DNA from: Lycorma delicatula
Taxonomy: Eukaryota; Arthropoda; Insecta; Hemiptera; Fulgoridae
Reading direction: 5' to 3'
Length of the DNA: 64,000 bases
NCBI RefSeq assembly: GCF_047948215.1
Contig: NC_134456.1
Coordinates: forward strand, 196,738,034-196,802,033
A program made the position numbers and the translations under genes. The notes below the pieces were generated by a model. It was given only the letters and a program-made list of their open reading frames with translations, was not told where the DNA came from and made no database searches. Within the stretch, counting starts at the first letter, position 1. Every line of letters begins with the position of its first letter. This document shows positions 23,339 through 35,531 of this stretch, in pieces.

Positions 23339-23551
23339 TAAAGATAACACGTACAGTAAAGGATCTATCTAATCATAGTTACGTTTACGTACCACAATGT
23401 GATAAGAAATATATTCCAAACAAATATACTATATTCATAAATGTTTATTTAAGAACTGAAAAATGAATATGTGACACCAGAGTCAGCAAAACATTTCAAC
23501 AACGTCCACCACTATTATACTCTAAACGTCCACCAACTGTATTCTCTAAAG

Positions 23552-24262
23552 AAAAAATCTGATGTGAACAACACATGATTTCCTATTAAATTACATTTAC
23601 ATATGTTTTTAAAATGAAAAGTACATAAAAGTTTATCTAAATAAAAATTTCTGATATTTCTTAAATTGTTTTTTTGTTATTGAATTCATTGTAAATTTTT
23701 TTTTTACAATGAGCGATTAATAATTATTGATAAATCAATGTATTTAATTTAAAAGAAAAAGTTAAAAAAAGGAGATGAAGTATGATTAGAACCGATGTGC
23801 CTTTCCTTTGTAAGATCCAAATATTTCATTAATTAAGATTTTATTTGACTATAACTTTGGAACCAATGAAAATAAGTTCCACTTATGATACATCGTTGAA
23901 AAGATCTTAATGAGGACTTATTACTGCGGTTAAGAAATGGTAAAATCCAATTTTTTGCGATTTTGGGCTTTTTTGAAAGCTTTTGGTTCATCGATTGCAA
24001 TCAAAATGGGAGGTGCTCAACTAGATGTTACAACAGTCCTAAATCCAAAATTTCAACTTCCTACGGCTGAACGTTTTTGAATTAAGCGAGATGTACGTAC
24101 ATGCATGCATACATACATACGTACCTGCATATATATGTACAGACGTCACGCTGAAATTAGTCAAAATCAATTTAGGAATGGTCAGAATGGATATTTCCGT
24201 TGAAACCTAGAAACCGAAATTTTTCTCGATCACAATACTTCCTTTACTTCGTACAAGGAAGT
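23552..24262 (-). repeat. Family A repeat, copy 3 (both ends present)
   Basis: Starts AAAAAATCTGATGTG with an ACAACACAT variant of the end hairpin, and finishes with an intact ACTTCCTT-TACTTCGTAC-AAGGAAGT hairpin at 24262. A GATTAGAACC variant of the B-box-like motif is near 23785. A mixed CATG/CATA/GTAC simple repeat runs about 24090-24140. It lies 214 bp beyond the Helitron 3' end. Confidence 0.85.
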
Positions 24263-26364
24263 AAAAAGTTGTATAAATTTTTTTTTTTTATAATATAATA
24301 ATTTCACATAATAGATAATAATTCTTATATTTACTTTATAAAATTTAAACTTATTTTTACAAAAATAATTTTTTGCGTAAATTTACAGGTAACAAATACA
24401 ATTAAGTTAGTTTTTTAATTCCTTTAAGTATATTTTATCCTTTACATATATTTTTTTTATCAGTAAGCTAAGTGTATAACTAGGATGGAGGTGTATATCC
24501 TTCATTTTTCATCCAGATAAAAAATGTAACAATTATTGTTTTATTTATTTAATGAATAAATCAATAATTGAATTTTCCTGCGTTTTTATTTTGTATTAAA
24601 AAATAATTTGGATACTCAATCTTTAATAAAGCTAAAGATACTTCAAAAACAACTCTTGAAAAGGTATTATACAAAAAAAACGAAAATTGATTGTAAAATA
24701 TATGGGATAAATTAATATGTTTTTTAAATTGTAAGAAAAATTCCTATTGAGAATATAAATTATTTTTATTTTTGGATAATAGTAAATAACTTCTGTAGGT
24801 ATATCCAGTAGACACAGACTTACAGAGTATTTACCGTAAAATGGCTATTAAATGCTGTAAAACGTACTGCAAAATTAGCTTAAAAATTTAATTCGTAACA
24901 ACTGAAATTTTGTAATGTACTCCTGTACGTATTTGATTTTACTACGATTTTTTTTTTTAATATTAACTACAGCAAACCAAGTGGTATGATTTTCCATTAC
25001 AAATAAATTAATCTAAAATGATTTATCAACTATGTGAGAAATAACGCTTAATTTTGTAAGCAAATAAATTATGGCTATTTTAATGCATGTGCATGATATT
25101 TTTAACGTACAAAATAATTTTTTTTTGTAAGTTTTAATTATATTACATAGTTTTTAATTTCCATGCATTATTGTTAAAGAAATGGTAGAAATAACACTTT
25201 GGAGTAAAAATATCGCAATAGTTCATATAGAAATAAGTTAAATTAATAAATTATGATTGATTAGACTGCATTATATTGAATTTTTGGAAAATTAATGTTT
25301 GACTGAACTTAATTTGATGAATAATTGTATTTAGATTTGTTCCATTTAATAACTGGAAAAAATGGGCCCAAATTTTTTTTAATTTTAAATATTATTTATG
25401 CATATTAGTAAGGTAATATAACCGAAACGTTTTTAAACAATCTGTTAGCAGACAAAGACCTTCCGGTAAACATCATAATATTTTAAGAATAAACATACAT
25501 CCTACATCAGATTTAGTTAGGAAGTGATTTTTAATTGCCTTCTTCACTAAATCAAATGTACTAGCCAATATGCTAAGCTCAGAAAAATGGAGTTATATTC
25601 TGCCCTACATATGACGCTATCACTGTACATTTACTGTCAGAGAAAGAAACTCTAAATAGTGCTGCTTATACTACAGATGGCTTCAAACGGTACGAAAGAC
25701 TGGGAGAAATTTTAGACTGATTATTCCTGTACATTATAATGCATTATATTATATACTATATAGTATAGTAGTATAATATAATTTATACTGAAAATTTTGT
25801 TTCGTTTAATATCTAGTTAAAATCTATATTAAAACGTTTTAATATATTTTTTTCAATAAACTTCGAAATTTTTACGTTTGTATTTATTTTCTATGTGGTT
25901 TATTCGTAACATTTTACACAGAATAAAATTCTCTACAAATTTTGTTTAAAATTTTATACACATTTATTTCTCATTTAACGAAGTTATTTTATGCCAAACA
26001 TAAAATAGTGTGTTGTTTCTCGATCCCAAATTTTTGTCTTTCACCCCAGGTTTCTTTAAAACTACTAAATATACAGTTCTACGAACTATATTTTTTAAAT
26101 TTTCAGATCAGATTTTATGTAAAGCCACTAATAATATCCTATAATTTGGGTCCCAATAATTATAGTCTTGCTTAATTTTACCGGAGGCAAAGAAATCAAG
26201 GCCAAATCTTCGGGCAGCTAACGAAGCTTTTCCATACAATACATTATTTATTCCCTTCAACTTGAAATGAGAATAGTATGTATGTATCTTTACATAAATA
26301 AGTGTTGAAATTCCTTCATGCAATGCATTTTTAAAAACCAGTTAACTTATCTTTTCATATATAT
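24263..26364. other. AT-rich spacer, no gene seen
   Basis: Low-complexity sequence. A palindromic A/T cluster (TATACTATATAGTATAGTA) lies near 25752-25770. Frames at 25942-26175 and 26108-26323 overlap on opposite strands and show no family match. Confidence 0.5.
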
Positions 26365-27440
26365 ATATTTTTTTTTTTCTAACAAAGGTGCCTTCTTTAT
26401 TCACCTTTGTAAGAAACAGCTGTAAGATTTCGATATTGCACTTGATCACAGTTAAATCCTATAGGTCCAGATCAGTTTTACAATTTTTTTTAAATAGTTG
26501 ATGTTTTTATACCAGCAGCTTATTAGATAAAGATAATTCAAAATGTCTGCCCAACAAGTTGAACTCTGCACAACAAGCTGAACATTCCATGAGCTTTATC
26601 TCAAGTTACCTTCTTTTCTCTCTTACAATATGAACTTTCTACGTTAGTCGACGGTCGAGATGTAGACCTAGGTACTCTCACACTCTCAGTTTGTAGAATT
26701 ACAACGCCGTCAAGGTGGATCCGTGAGCAGTCACATCTCCTCATCGCAGATGTCACATGGTTCGAATTTGCTTGTTACGCTTATTCTTCACATTTCAACC
26801 ACCTCTTGATTAAACTATTCTATGCTATAGTTGAGCTGGCATCAACAGTGATAGCAGCTGTATCATCTGCAAAGGAAGAGACTGTAACCTCTTCTACCGT
26901 CCGAAGGTCTGTAGTAAAGATGGAGTAAACAGTTCCCAAGACAGAGCTCTGAGGAACCCACGCCTTGATTTCGAAGAATGTGGAAAACTCCTGGTTATTT
27001 TTCACCTCTGAAAAAGTCCTTTTAAGTAGTCGTTTTAAGTAGCCGCGTACAAAAAGATAAAATTATAAAGGCTCATCTTTAATTTGTACAAAAAGCCAGG
27101 GCGCTAGACCTTGTCAAAGTCCTGTTGAATATCTAAGAAGACTGCCGAACAGTATTTATTCTCTTCAAAACTTCTGCTGATCACGTTTACGAGCCTGTGT
27201 GTTTGCTCAATAGTGGAATGTCTACAACAAAAACCGAACTGATAATCAGGAATTACATGGTCATAGTCCAAAACAGGTTACATCCTCCGAAGGAACAACA
27301 CCTTTCAAACACCTTCGGTAGAATAGGTCTCAAGCTTATTGTCCTGCATGAAGCTACACCATGTACCGGTTTGTCTGATTTTGGGATTATGACTATTTTT
27401 AAGATATCCCCTCCGTTAGGAAGTATATTGTCTGGAGAAT
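26365..27440 (-). pseudogene. Jockey-type ORF2 3' half: reverse transcriptase and thumb
   Basis: Minus strand, several frames: VIIPKSDKP (near 27370), RPILPKVFERCC (near 27320), IPDYQFGFCCRHSTIEQTH (near 27245), AVFLDIQQDFDKV (motif A, catalytic Asp present, near 27130). Then VLGTVYSIFTTDLRT and SSFADDTAAI (motif C with both Asp present, 26820-27005), followed by a decayed thumb and NKLLVYKNI (near 26510). Catalytic residues are intact but stops and frameshifts prevent expression. Confidence 0.78.
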
Positions 27441-27850
27441 GCCATTAAATAGGTATGCAATATACATGATAGCTTTGGAAGGAAGCATAAAAATAAAATT
27501 TGTTTGTAATTAAATCAAAACCAAAGCTCTTCTGTAAGCGTTTTCCCTTGTTGATTAATAACTTCATTTAGAGAAAAGAATAAGAATAGGAAAACCCATT
27601 GGGATCGAGTTATTTAAGAAACCAACGATTTCTTCCTCACGAGGTCTTCGTATTTTAAGTGGTTGAAAGCCATCGTTCAAGTTAAGTCACAAATATTTCA
27701 GGCTTCTCCTTATCACTCTTAGGCCAAGACCCAGACAGATGAAAGGATGTTAGGATAGAGGTCGAGGAATATTTCTCGTCGCCCATAGCGATAACTGACT
27801 TAACCTAAAGGCGAGAAAATTTCAAGATAACACTTAAATGACTCGTAGCT

Positions 27851-28860
27851 TTACAATAGCCTTTTAAACTTATGATCAGTCCTGTTTAGAGATGTCCTGT
27901 CCTCGGATCTCCTGTATCGTTGCAAATTTCCCCTGAGTCTCCGGTTCGCAGCAAAAAAATCTAATACCTCTCTCGGGTAGCCTGTAGCCCTTCGACCCTC
28001 TAAGACTTTAAACTTCGGTGTCGATCTCCAGCTTCCTGTAAAATAAGCAGCTTCCTGTAAAATTGAGGTCAAATTTTGCGTCGCATTATCGATATCATCG
28101 GAGGATCTCAACAGAAAAGGTAATACCAACTCATCCTCAATCCAGCTACGGTACGAATCCCAGTCTGTTCTGTTGTTATGGAGTACTGGGGACAACGCCT
28201 TCTTAATTACTAACGTACGTGATAGTGAGCAGGATAGCTGAATGCTTTCGTCGAAATGAAATTTTTATCAGCTTCGGTATATATCGGTGAAATTTCCGAG
28301 GATACGAAAATGTTCAGCAAGTCAGGGATCTTATTAAGATCCGACGGCCAGTAGGTAGGCTGCATTCCGGAGATCACAATCAGATGCGTGCTAAATCACA
28401 GCCCTTTGAGCCCTGCTTCTTGGTGAAATTAGTCGAGATCCCCGGAGAGGATGTTTAGCAATCCAATCACCACTAATAATAAAACGCGACGCAAGAGTTG
28501 AAAAGAAATCAGAGAAAGTGGCAACAGTTGTCAAGTGTCGAGGAAGGTAGTAAGTATACTGCAGACACGCCAATTTCTATTGAGCTAGCCTTAATTTAAT
28601 CAGTTCTGTACGTCGGCAGTTGATGATATTTTATAATGTCTTTAACTATAACTGCAGTACCTCTGTGTGCTCTGCAATCGGGATGGTTAGTACAAAAAAT
28701 TGAATAGCCTTGAATACGAAGGAAATTCCGATCGTGAAATGCGTTTTTTTCTGAAAGCAAGATAATTGAATAAAGCGTTAACTTTTCTCTTCCACTCTGC
28801 TAGTCCATTAATTAATATTCCACGTTACTACTCTCAGCAATTTAGCCATTAACATAGTCT
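27851..28860 (-). pseudogene. Jockey-type ORF2 5' half: endonuclease and linker
   Basis: An ATG near 28850 is followed by AKLLRVVTWNIN, the usual N-terminus of jockey endonucleases (VTWNxNGL), and a stop. Next come YSIFCTNHPDCRAHRGTAV, ending in a segment with PTYRT (GTAV core), then AVYLPPRH in another frame and SGDWIAKHPLRGSRLISPRS (28391-28573). The GDWN catalytic motif reads GDWI, so a key Asn is lost. The linker (27851-28195) has TDWDSYRSWIEDELVLPFL and the RR-rich RRLRGNLQRYRRSEDRTSL that precede jockey RT. This part should nick target DNA; the copy cannot. Confidence 0.72.
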
Positions 28861-29390
28861 GGTAATTACTTAAGTCTAGTAATTATGTAATTGGTGAAAT
28901 GCACGAATATTTTAGATTTATGTTGCATCCGAAATGAAATACAACCGTTTCAGTTTAAGTATGAACTGTGACTTACAAGAATCAGTTAATTTTGATCTAG
29001 ACAACGTAGATGACGTTATAAGATTAAAATGTCTATACATTTTTGGATCTTAGTGACACTATAGTATCTTTAGTGCAATTTCAGCTGTGAGTGCTGTGCA
29101 TTATCTCTTCGATTTTTATTTAAAAATTTATTGCGTATTCTTTTCCTTTTCTTCTCATTGTTTCATCATCTTTCTTACTATTTATGACTTCTTTTATTTT
29201 TATTTCTTTTGTTCTACTGTTAGATGGTAAAAGTGCATCATTATTTAGGGTAAGTGCTGCTTGCCACAACAAAAGTTCTTTGTAATACTAGTGTGTAATT
29301 TTTCAGGAGTTGTGCTGAGAACTATCATGTGATTGCGAGTGTGATCGAATTTACTTAACTTAAAATGTAACCGATTGTAAATAAATTTTT

Positions 29391-29394
<4 letters not shown>

Positions 29395-29421
<27 letters not shown>

Positions 29422-29439
29422 GCTATATATATATATATA
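29395..29439. repeat. Compound (CT)n(AT)n microsatellite
   Basis: About 13 CT units, then CG, then about nine AT units. Confidence 0.9.
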
Positions 29440-31170
29440 CTTATATATTTTGCACTATATATTTACAAAAAAAAAAATACAAGATTAAATAGCTAGTAAA
29501 TTTTGGAGTGTTAATTCTACTATTTGTTAGAAAGATTTGTGTTATACTTAATTTCACTCTTAATAAACTTTTCTATTCCCTTCTCGGCAATATAACAATG
29601 ATGATAAAATAATAAAATATATCATACCACAATTATTACTCTTCCGATTAAATTATTATATGTCTACAGATTCTTGCATAACAAGAAATAAAGGAAAAAT
29701 AAAACTAAATATTTTATTTTGGTGAAATTTAATGACATAGAGGTCAGTTTTTATATAATAACTTGTTTTTCCAACGAAATCACATATATATTAACCTACT
29801 TGAGTACATCAAAGGATATTAATAACTAATCGTTTATTCAAGGTTAGTATTATTATAAACAAACAGATAACGTTTAAAATATGTCATAAAATTTACCTTT
29901 TTTTAACATCATCCATTAAATACTTTCACATTTCACATTTTCATCTAGATAACATAATAGAAGAATTTTAAACAAAAATATTACGTTGTCAAGGTTTGAA
30001 GATATTTTCCTTATAATTAGTACTGAAAACTAGAATGTTACAGCAAATAGTGCATATTAAAACGGTTTTTATATTCGAAGCATTTTTATGTAAAACTTCA
30101 AGAAAATGAATTGTCGAACCTAAGGAAGAATATATGTGTTTTTAGAAAATATAATATTTATTCGGTAGTATTTACTAAACACTGTTTTCCTTCATTATCT
30201 TTCGTATTACCTTCAAAAAGCATAATGGTTTTTACTATTGTGTTTCTTTTGATTTCTTTTTCATACAGGGGGCTTATTATGTATCTATGTCTAAAAAGTA
30301 CATACAAAAATTAAAATCTTGACTTCCAAAATGTAAAAAGAAATAAACAGTATATACTATTCAATTATTCTTTAAATTTCGACTCGGGCAAGTCAGCCCC
30401 ACATGAAGAGTTAGTAAGTCCGGTGCTCGGTGAAATTTTTAATTGGCATCAAAATATCAAAAATAATGAATTTAAAAATTATTTTTTTTATTCTATTTTC
30501 TAATCGAAAATATTGGCATTAAAGTAGCGAGTATAAGCTACAATGTATAAAATAAAATAATTGAATTTTATCCAATTAACAGAGTAGGTTACCTTACTGT
30601 TTTTACTGTTTCTTACTTTTTTTTTTAAACAGGTTCTATACTTTTCTTATTGATACATACGGATATTAATATAAATAGATTGGAAAACAAGATTGTTTTC
30701 TGAAACCATTTACAAAAATTTTACTTAAAATTTGAACCTAGATGGATGGCCATTCCCAATATAAAAGATAATCATCATCAGTTGCCACTACACAAAACTA
30801 TAAATATATGTTTTAAAAAACAAAGAAGTAAAAAGTCTAAGAATAAAAAGGGAAAATAAGAAACAACAAACAGCAGTCACAAAAAACAATTAAAAAAGTA
30901 TTTTTGACGGGAATTCAAGAATAAAAATTAAAAGAAAATAATTAAACAATTATAAACAATACATTTTTTCGTTCAAGGCAAGGTCAGTAAAAGGGCAAAT
31001 TTAGTTTTAAAATATCTAAAATATTATTATCAGAATATCTAAATTTTGAATCCAAATTGGCCTCCATGACTTAGTATGCGCCTTTCTCTAATAGTCTGGG
31101 TAGATAAAACTTATCTGATGAAAGAAAAAGAAATATCTTTTTCTATCTTTTTATCTTTTTATATCTTTTT

Positions 31171-31218
31171 TTATGATTATTTTAAGATTATTAATAAATA
31201 ATCTTAAAATAATCATAA
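31171..31218. repeat. Perfect 22-bp hairpin with 4-nt loop
   Basis: The left arm 31171-31192 (TTATGATTATTTTAAGATTA plus TT) is exactly complementary to 31197-31218 with loop AATA. A pyrimidine tract of TCTTTTTATC-like units (31133-31170) precedes it. Confidence 0.85.
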
Positions 31219-31595
31219 GATATATCTGTACCTATGATCAAAATGTTAACGGTGGGAATAACTATCATTATTGAAAACTAAGTAAAAATATAATGGGAAA
31301 TTTTTTCAGAAGGATTTTTTACCAAATTTAAACTTCGAATAGCCTCTTGAATTTTTGGTCTCCTACCCATTTCATTCAACAATGAAATGTTTGCTTTACT
31401 AATAAATAAGTTATCCAACTACCTAATATCTGTTTGTTTCATACATTTTTTAAAACAATAGTTTCAATAACACTCGTTTTAATTCTATTTTGTAATATGT
31501 CGCCATTAGAGTATCAAGAACAACAAACAAAAAAAAAAAAAACAAAAAAAAAAAATATATATATATATGTAACCTTTTACCTCAGGGTTATTATC

Positions 31596-31903
31596 TTTTT
31601 TTTTCTGTTTAGCCTCCCAACTACCGTACGGTGTTACTTCAGAGGATTAATTCAGGGGATAAATGAAGATAATATGTATGAATGCAAATGAAGTGTAGCT
31701 TGTCCAGTCTCAGGTCGACCATTCCTGACATGTGAGGTTAATTGAATCCCAACCACCAAAGAACACTGGTATCCATTATCTAGTATTCAAATCCGTAAAA
31801 AAAATGTTCTTGTCTTGGTTAGGATTTGAACCTTAGAATTCTCGACTTCGAAATCAGCTGATTTGCGATGACGAGTTAACCACTAGTCCAACCCCGTGGG
31901 TTT
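31596..31903 (-). mobile_element. tRNA-derived SINE, family S copy 2
   Basis: Minus-strand head with A box TTGGACTAGTGGTTAAC (near 31893) and B box GGTTCAAATCC (near 31832). The body has CCATTATCTAGTATTCAAAT and the ACTTCAGAGGATTAATTCAG block on the plus strand, and the tail is the T run at 31596. It sits just after an A-rich/AT repeat stretch (31528-31568). Confidence 0.78.
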
Positions 31904-32029
31904 ACCAATTAAGCCTGCTTACCTGAGAAGTCGAATTGTTGCAGCAGTGAATTCAATAACCAGGGACCAGTTACCAATACAAATAATTTGGGACAAATTA
32001 AAATTCTTTATTTCTAAATCTCAATTTTT

Positions 32030-32613
32030 ACATCCTTGTACTATGTAAAGGACGTATTGTCTTCTTGAAAAATTTCGGTTTTCAGATTTCAACGGAAATT
32101 TCCATTTGATCATTGCAGAATCCATTTTGACTATTTTCATCGTGACGTCTATACGTACGTATGTGCGTATGTATCTCGCATAACTCAAAAACGATTAGGC
32201 GTAGAATGTTGAAATTTTTTATTTAGGACTGCTGTAACATTTAATTGTGCTCTTTCCTTTTTGATTGCAATAGACTTGGTCAAAAGTGTCCAAAAACGCC
32301 CAAAATCCACAACGTTTGGATTTTGGAGTTTTTCTTAACTGTAGTAACAATAACCTCATGAGAGCTTTTCAACGATATATCATAAGTGGTACTAATTTTC
32401 ATTGGTTCCAGAGTTATAGCAAAATAAAATTTTCATTAATGAAATGTTTGACCTTTACAAAGGGGAGGTACATCGGTTCGAATCCTACTTCATTTCCTTT
32501 TTTTAAAAAGAAGTACATAACATTTTATTTCACTAATAACTTCTGATTTCTTTTTTTTATTGTTATGATTGAATTTATTGTAATTTTTTTTTTACAATCA
32601 GAGGTTAATAATT
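32030..32613 (+). repeat. Family A repeat, copy 4 (3' end missing)
   Basis: Begins ACATCCTTGTAC with a decayed start hairpin (AAAGGACGT). It carries a GTAT/GTGC simple repeat (near 32152-32172), GTTGAAATTTTTTATTTAGG, a perfect GGTTCGAATCC at about 32476-32486, and the ACAATCAGAGGTTAATAATT block. The ATGTGG-type end is not found after 32613. The frame at 32286-32546 lies inside it and is not a gene. Confidence 0.8.
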
Positions 32614-33446
32614 TTAACTTCTTCTAGGAAATTTACCACTATCCTCAGAACAATAAAGATAACAAACACTAAACTCGTCGAAAGTGTGATCATTTAATAA
32701 TTGATTTGGAATGACAACAATTGCAATTGGAGGTTATGTGTGGTAAACTAAAAGAAAATATGAAACTAGAATAAAAGACTATATAGCACATTATAAATAC
32801 AGAAGACCAGAGAAATCGGCTGCAGCCTAGCGTTGCTTGAAAACTGCTTATAAATTAGGTTTCAAAGAATCAAAAAGAACTAATATAAATCATTAAGGAA
32901 ACTACTGACTGACAAGTAAATAACTAAATATCAATTTTTTTCTGAGACAAATGTTTATAGGAAAGTAGAATGTTTTATAAACCTCAAAGAATAACAATAT
33001 CGAATAAATTTTATAGAATGAAAGGAAAAACTTTGATTAAGTTGGTACGATCATTTCAACAATATGGGAATGTTGGTTTGCTTTCATCCAAATGTAGAAT
33101 TGCAAATATATAAATATAATCCGTACGTTTGTCTAAAGATGCAAACTTGTAGGATGTGAAGTAAGAGAAAGATCATTGAAGAAATGATGAACTTTTAAAC
33201 TAGTTATTACAAGAAGAAAAAATAGAGCAAAATGGTTACAGTTAAATAATAAAATTAAACCTAAATACATGCAATTTAATCATATTTAAATGTATTGAAT
33301 GAATATATTAACAGTTTTAAATTCTTAGTGGTAAAAAAAAATCGTTGCACACGTATAGGAATGGTTTTGATTATTGTACGGGAATATATAAATAGAGCAG
33401 ACTGACAAAATCAAATTAAAGTAGAATTATATATAAGTAATTTCTA

Positions 33447-33469
33447 TTTTTTTTTTTTTTTTTTTTTTT
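33447..33469. repeat. Poly-T run
   Basis: About 23 consecutive T; could be the tail of an unrecognised retroposon on the minus strand. Confidence 0.85.
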
Positions 33470-33590
33470 ACTGCAACGTTAAAAAAATATAATAAAATTT
33501 ATATATTAAATATACTAAAACAAGAAATTACCATCTGTTTAATATGATGTATTTTTAAGTAAAAGACGCAAGTATAGTAAAAATTTATTA

Positions 33591-33635
33591 GCATCCTAAT
33601 CCTTTATACAGTATAGTGCATCCTAATCCTTTATA
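33591..33635. repeat. Two exact copies of an 18-bp direct repeat
   Basis: GCATCCTAATCCTTTATA occurs at 33591-33608 and 33618-33635, a 27-bp period. It may be replication slippage. Confidence 0.85.
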
Positions 33636-34387
33636 GGGCTTTATGTTCTAATTATTTTACCAAGCTTAAGGTAAAATATAGGTTTGTGAAAAATACAAAT
33701 ATAACTAAAATGGTTTTTAAAAGTATTAGAAAGTTACATAAATTACCATGATTTTTAATCAAAAAATTAACTTCCATGAAATTAATAGTTTAACAGATGA
33801 ATCCTTACAAATATAACTGCAAGAAACCCATCAAGGAAGCAATAAAGATTTTGAATGAATGATTGATGGTCCAATCCAACGATACTTACAAAATATAGAA
33901 GTACATAATGTTAACACGTTTTTGTTTGAAATTACACGCATTTCAAATTAATACCGATTATTTAAACAAATAAAGAGAACATCAATCGGTAACTCCCTGT
34001 CAGAATTCCTAATTGATCTTTTCATGAGTAACCTTGAAATAAAAGCTACAAGAGAATTTTAATATCTACCGCGAGTTTATGTGAGTTTAATGAATGATAT
34101 TATTTTCAGTTTTTGATATTTCTCATTACATTGAACATTTTTATAAAAAAATTAAATGAAATGAATAAAATCATTAAATCTACGTATGAATCTAAAAGTA
34201 AACAGATGTTAGTTATCATTATTGGATTTAATTCGTAGAATAAATCACTTTCGAAATAGACCGAAAACATACCTACTGATAAATTGTCTCTATTATAAAT
34301 TACCATAGGTAGACAAGTTCTTTCCGTGATATGTAACATAATATGACAGCTTTTTATGCTTTCTAAACTATGATTTAGAACAAACCA

Positions 34388-34426
34388 GTAGTAGTAGTAG
34401 GAGTAGTAGTAGTGGTAGTAGTAGTA
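34388..34426. repeat. (TAG)n trinucleotide repeat
   Basis: About 13 TAG/AGT triplets with GAG and GTG interruptions. Confidence 0.9.
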
Positions 34427-35379
34427 AAAATTCTAATACTGTTTTAATGAAGCACGCTAAAATTATAAATAATTTATTTACAGATAAAAAAGTTTGTAAT
34501 TATTAATAATTTATCACTAGTCAGGTAAATACATTTAATATATATGAGTACCTGAAATCGTACTGCGGCCTTGTTTTTTCGAAACACATTCAAGGTTACT
34601 ACAGGTTGTGTTCAAGATCGCAATAACAAATTCAGAGAACAAGGGTTGCGATCCTATTTCCTGTATGGTTGCTGTCCCGTATGATTTACAGGGGCAAATA
34701 CCGACGTAATATAACTCTCCGAATGCTACAGCTTGCTTCGAAATGCTGTCAACGATTTGAATGATGTAAGTAGTTAGCTGTGGTCATCATAATGAACTTT
34801 TACCGAGATTTTACATTTATTAGTAGTAACCTTCCATCCAACGAAAAAATTAATAATTATAATTAGTAATTTTTATTTGTTTGATTTTTATTTATTATTT
34901 TAATTCTAATAATTATTAGAGGCACTTCATTAAAATAATAGTTTTGGTTCACCCGTTGAAACATCGTAAAATTCGTAGACAGTATTAGTAATGTCAGTTT
35001 TGCTTACATTTCAAATCTCATCAAAATAAAAGGGGGTTATTGGATACAATATATTTTATTAACTATTAATAAAAAAAATAATAGTAATAACTCTGTTACA
35101 CTAGATTTAATATTTTCTGATATACTCCTATAAAACTATACATTACCTGACAATCTCAATAACTTTTGTTACGAAGTACGTGATTTAAATTTTTTTATTA
35201 TAATCTGAACATTGAATACATTTATGTTGGGCAATATAAGCGACTTACAGAATTTAGAGATTTACTGCTTACAGTTGAAAAAATGTATCCAGAAGTACTG
35301 ACTGGTAGTTACTTCTTTTCAAACTCACTCCTAACTGTACATTTTTGGTAGATTTCATAAGAAAGCTACGTATTGTAAT

Positions 35380-35478
35380 GGATACCATGATTCAACTTCC
35401 GGAAAATTTCGACTTATCTTCGCGTTTCACATCCCCCAGACCCCAAAACCACCGTCAGTTCAGAAGTTTATATTTATT

Positions 35479-35531
<53 letters not shown>

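Larger units (their letters stand above)
26365..28872 (-). mobile_element. Decayed jockey-clade LINE, near-complete ORF2
   Basis: Read from 28872 down to 26365 this is the full jockey ORF2 order: AP-type endonuclease, linker, reverse transcriptase, thumb and C-terminal region, ending in an A-rich run (T-rich on the plus strand, ~26368-26380). It is interrupted by many stops and frameshifts. ORF1 (gag) and the 5' UTR were not identified upstream of 28872. The C-terminal region stops near the IWTY...EILQ block, so the last ~60 residues are probably gone. Confidence 0.75.
28873..31595. other. AT-rich spacer, no gene seen
   Basis: No coding signal. It could hide an eroded ORF1/5' UTR of the adjacent jockey element, but no zinc-knuckle pattern is visible. 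Open frames at 30111-30314 and 31434-31691 are A/T-driven. Confidence 0.5.
32614..35379. other. AT-rich spacer with minor repeats, no gene seen
   Basis: Contains a poly-T run (33447-33469), a direct repeat GCATCCTAATCCTTTATA at 33591 and 33618, and a (TAG)n repeat (34388-34426). A less AT-rich segment, about 34560-34780, has an inverted motif GATCGCAA/TTGCGATC but no coding pattern I could follow. Confidence 0.45.

Noticed and set aside
27197..27448. 83-codon plus-strand frame
   Set aside because: It is the antisense shadow of the jockey RT relic on the minus strand.
33591..33635. Possible CRISPR-like direct repeats
   Set aside because: Only two copies with a 9-bp gap; this is a simple local duplication.
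34560..34780. Less AT-rich segment suspected to be a host exon
   Set aside because: All frames are interrupted within a few dozen codons and no splice-site-bounded reading made sense.
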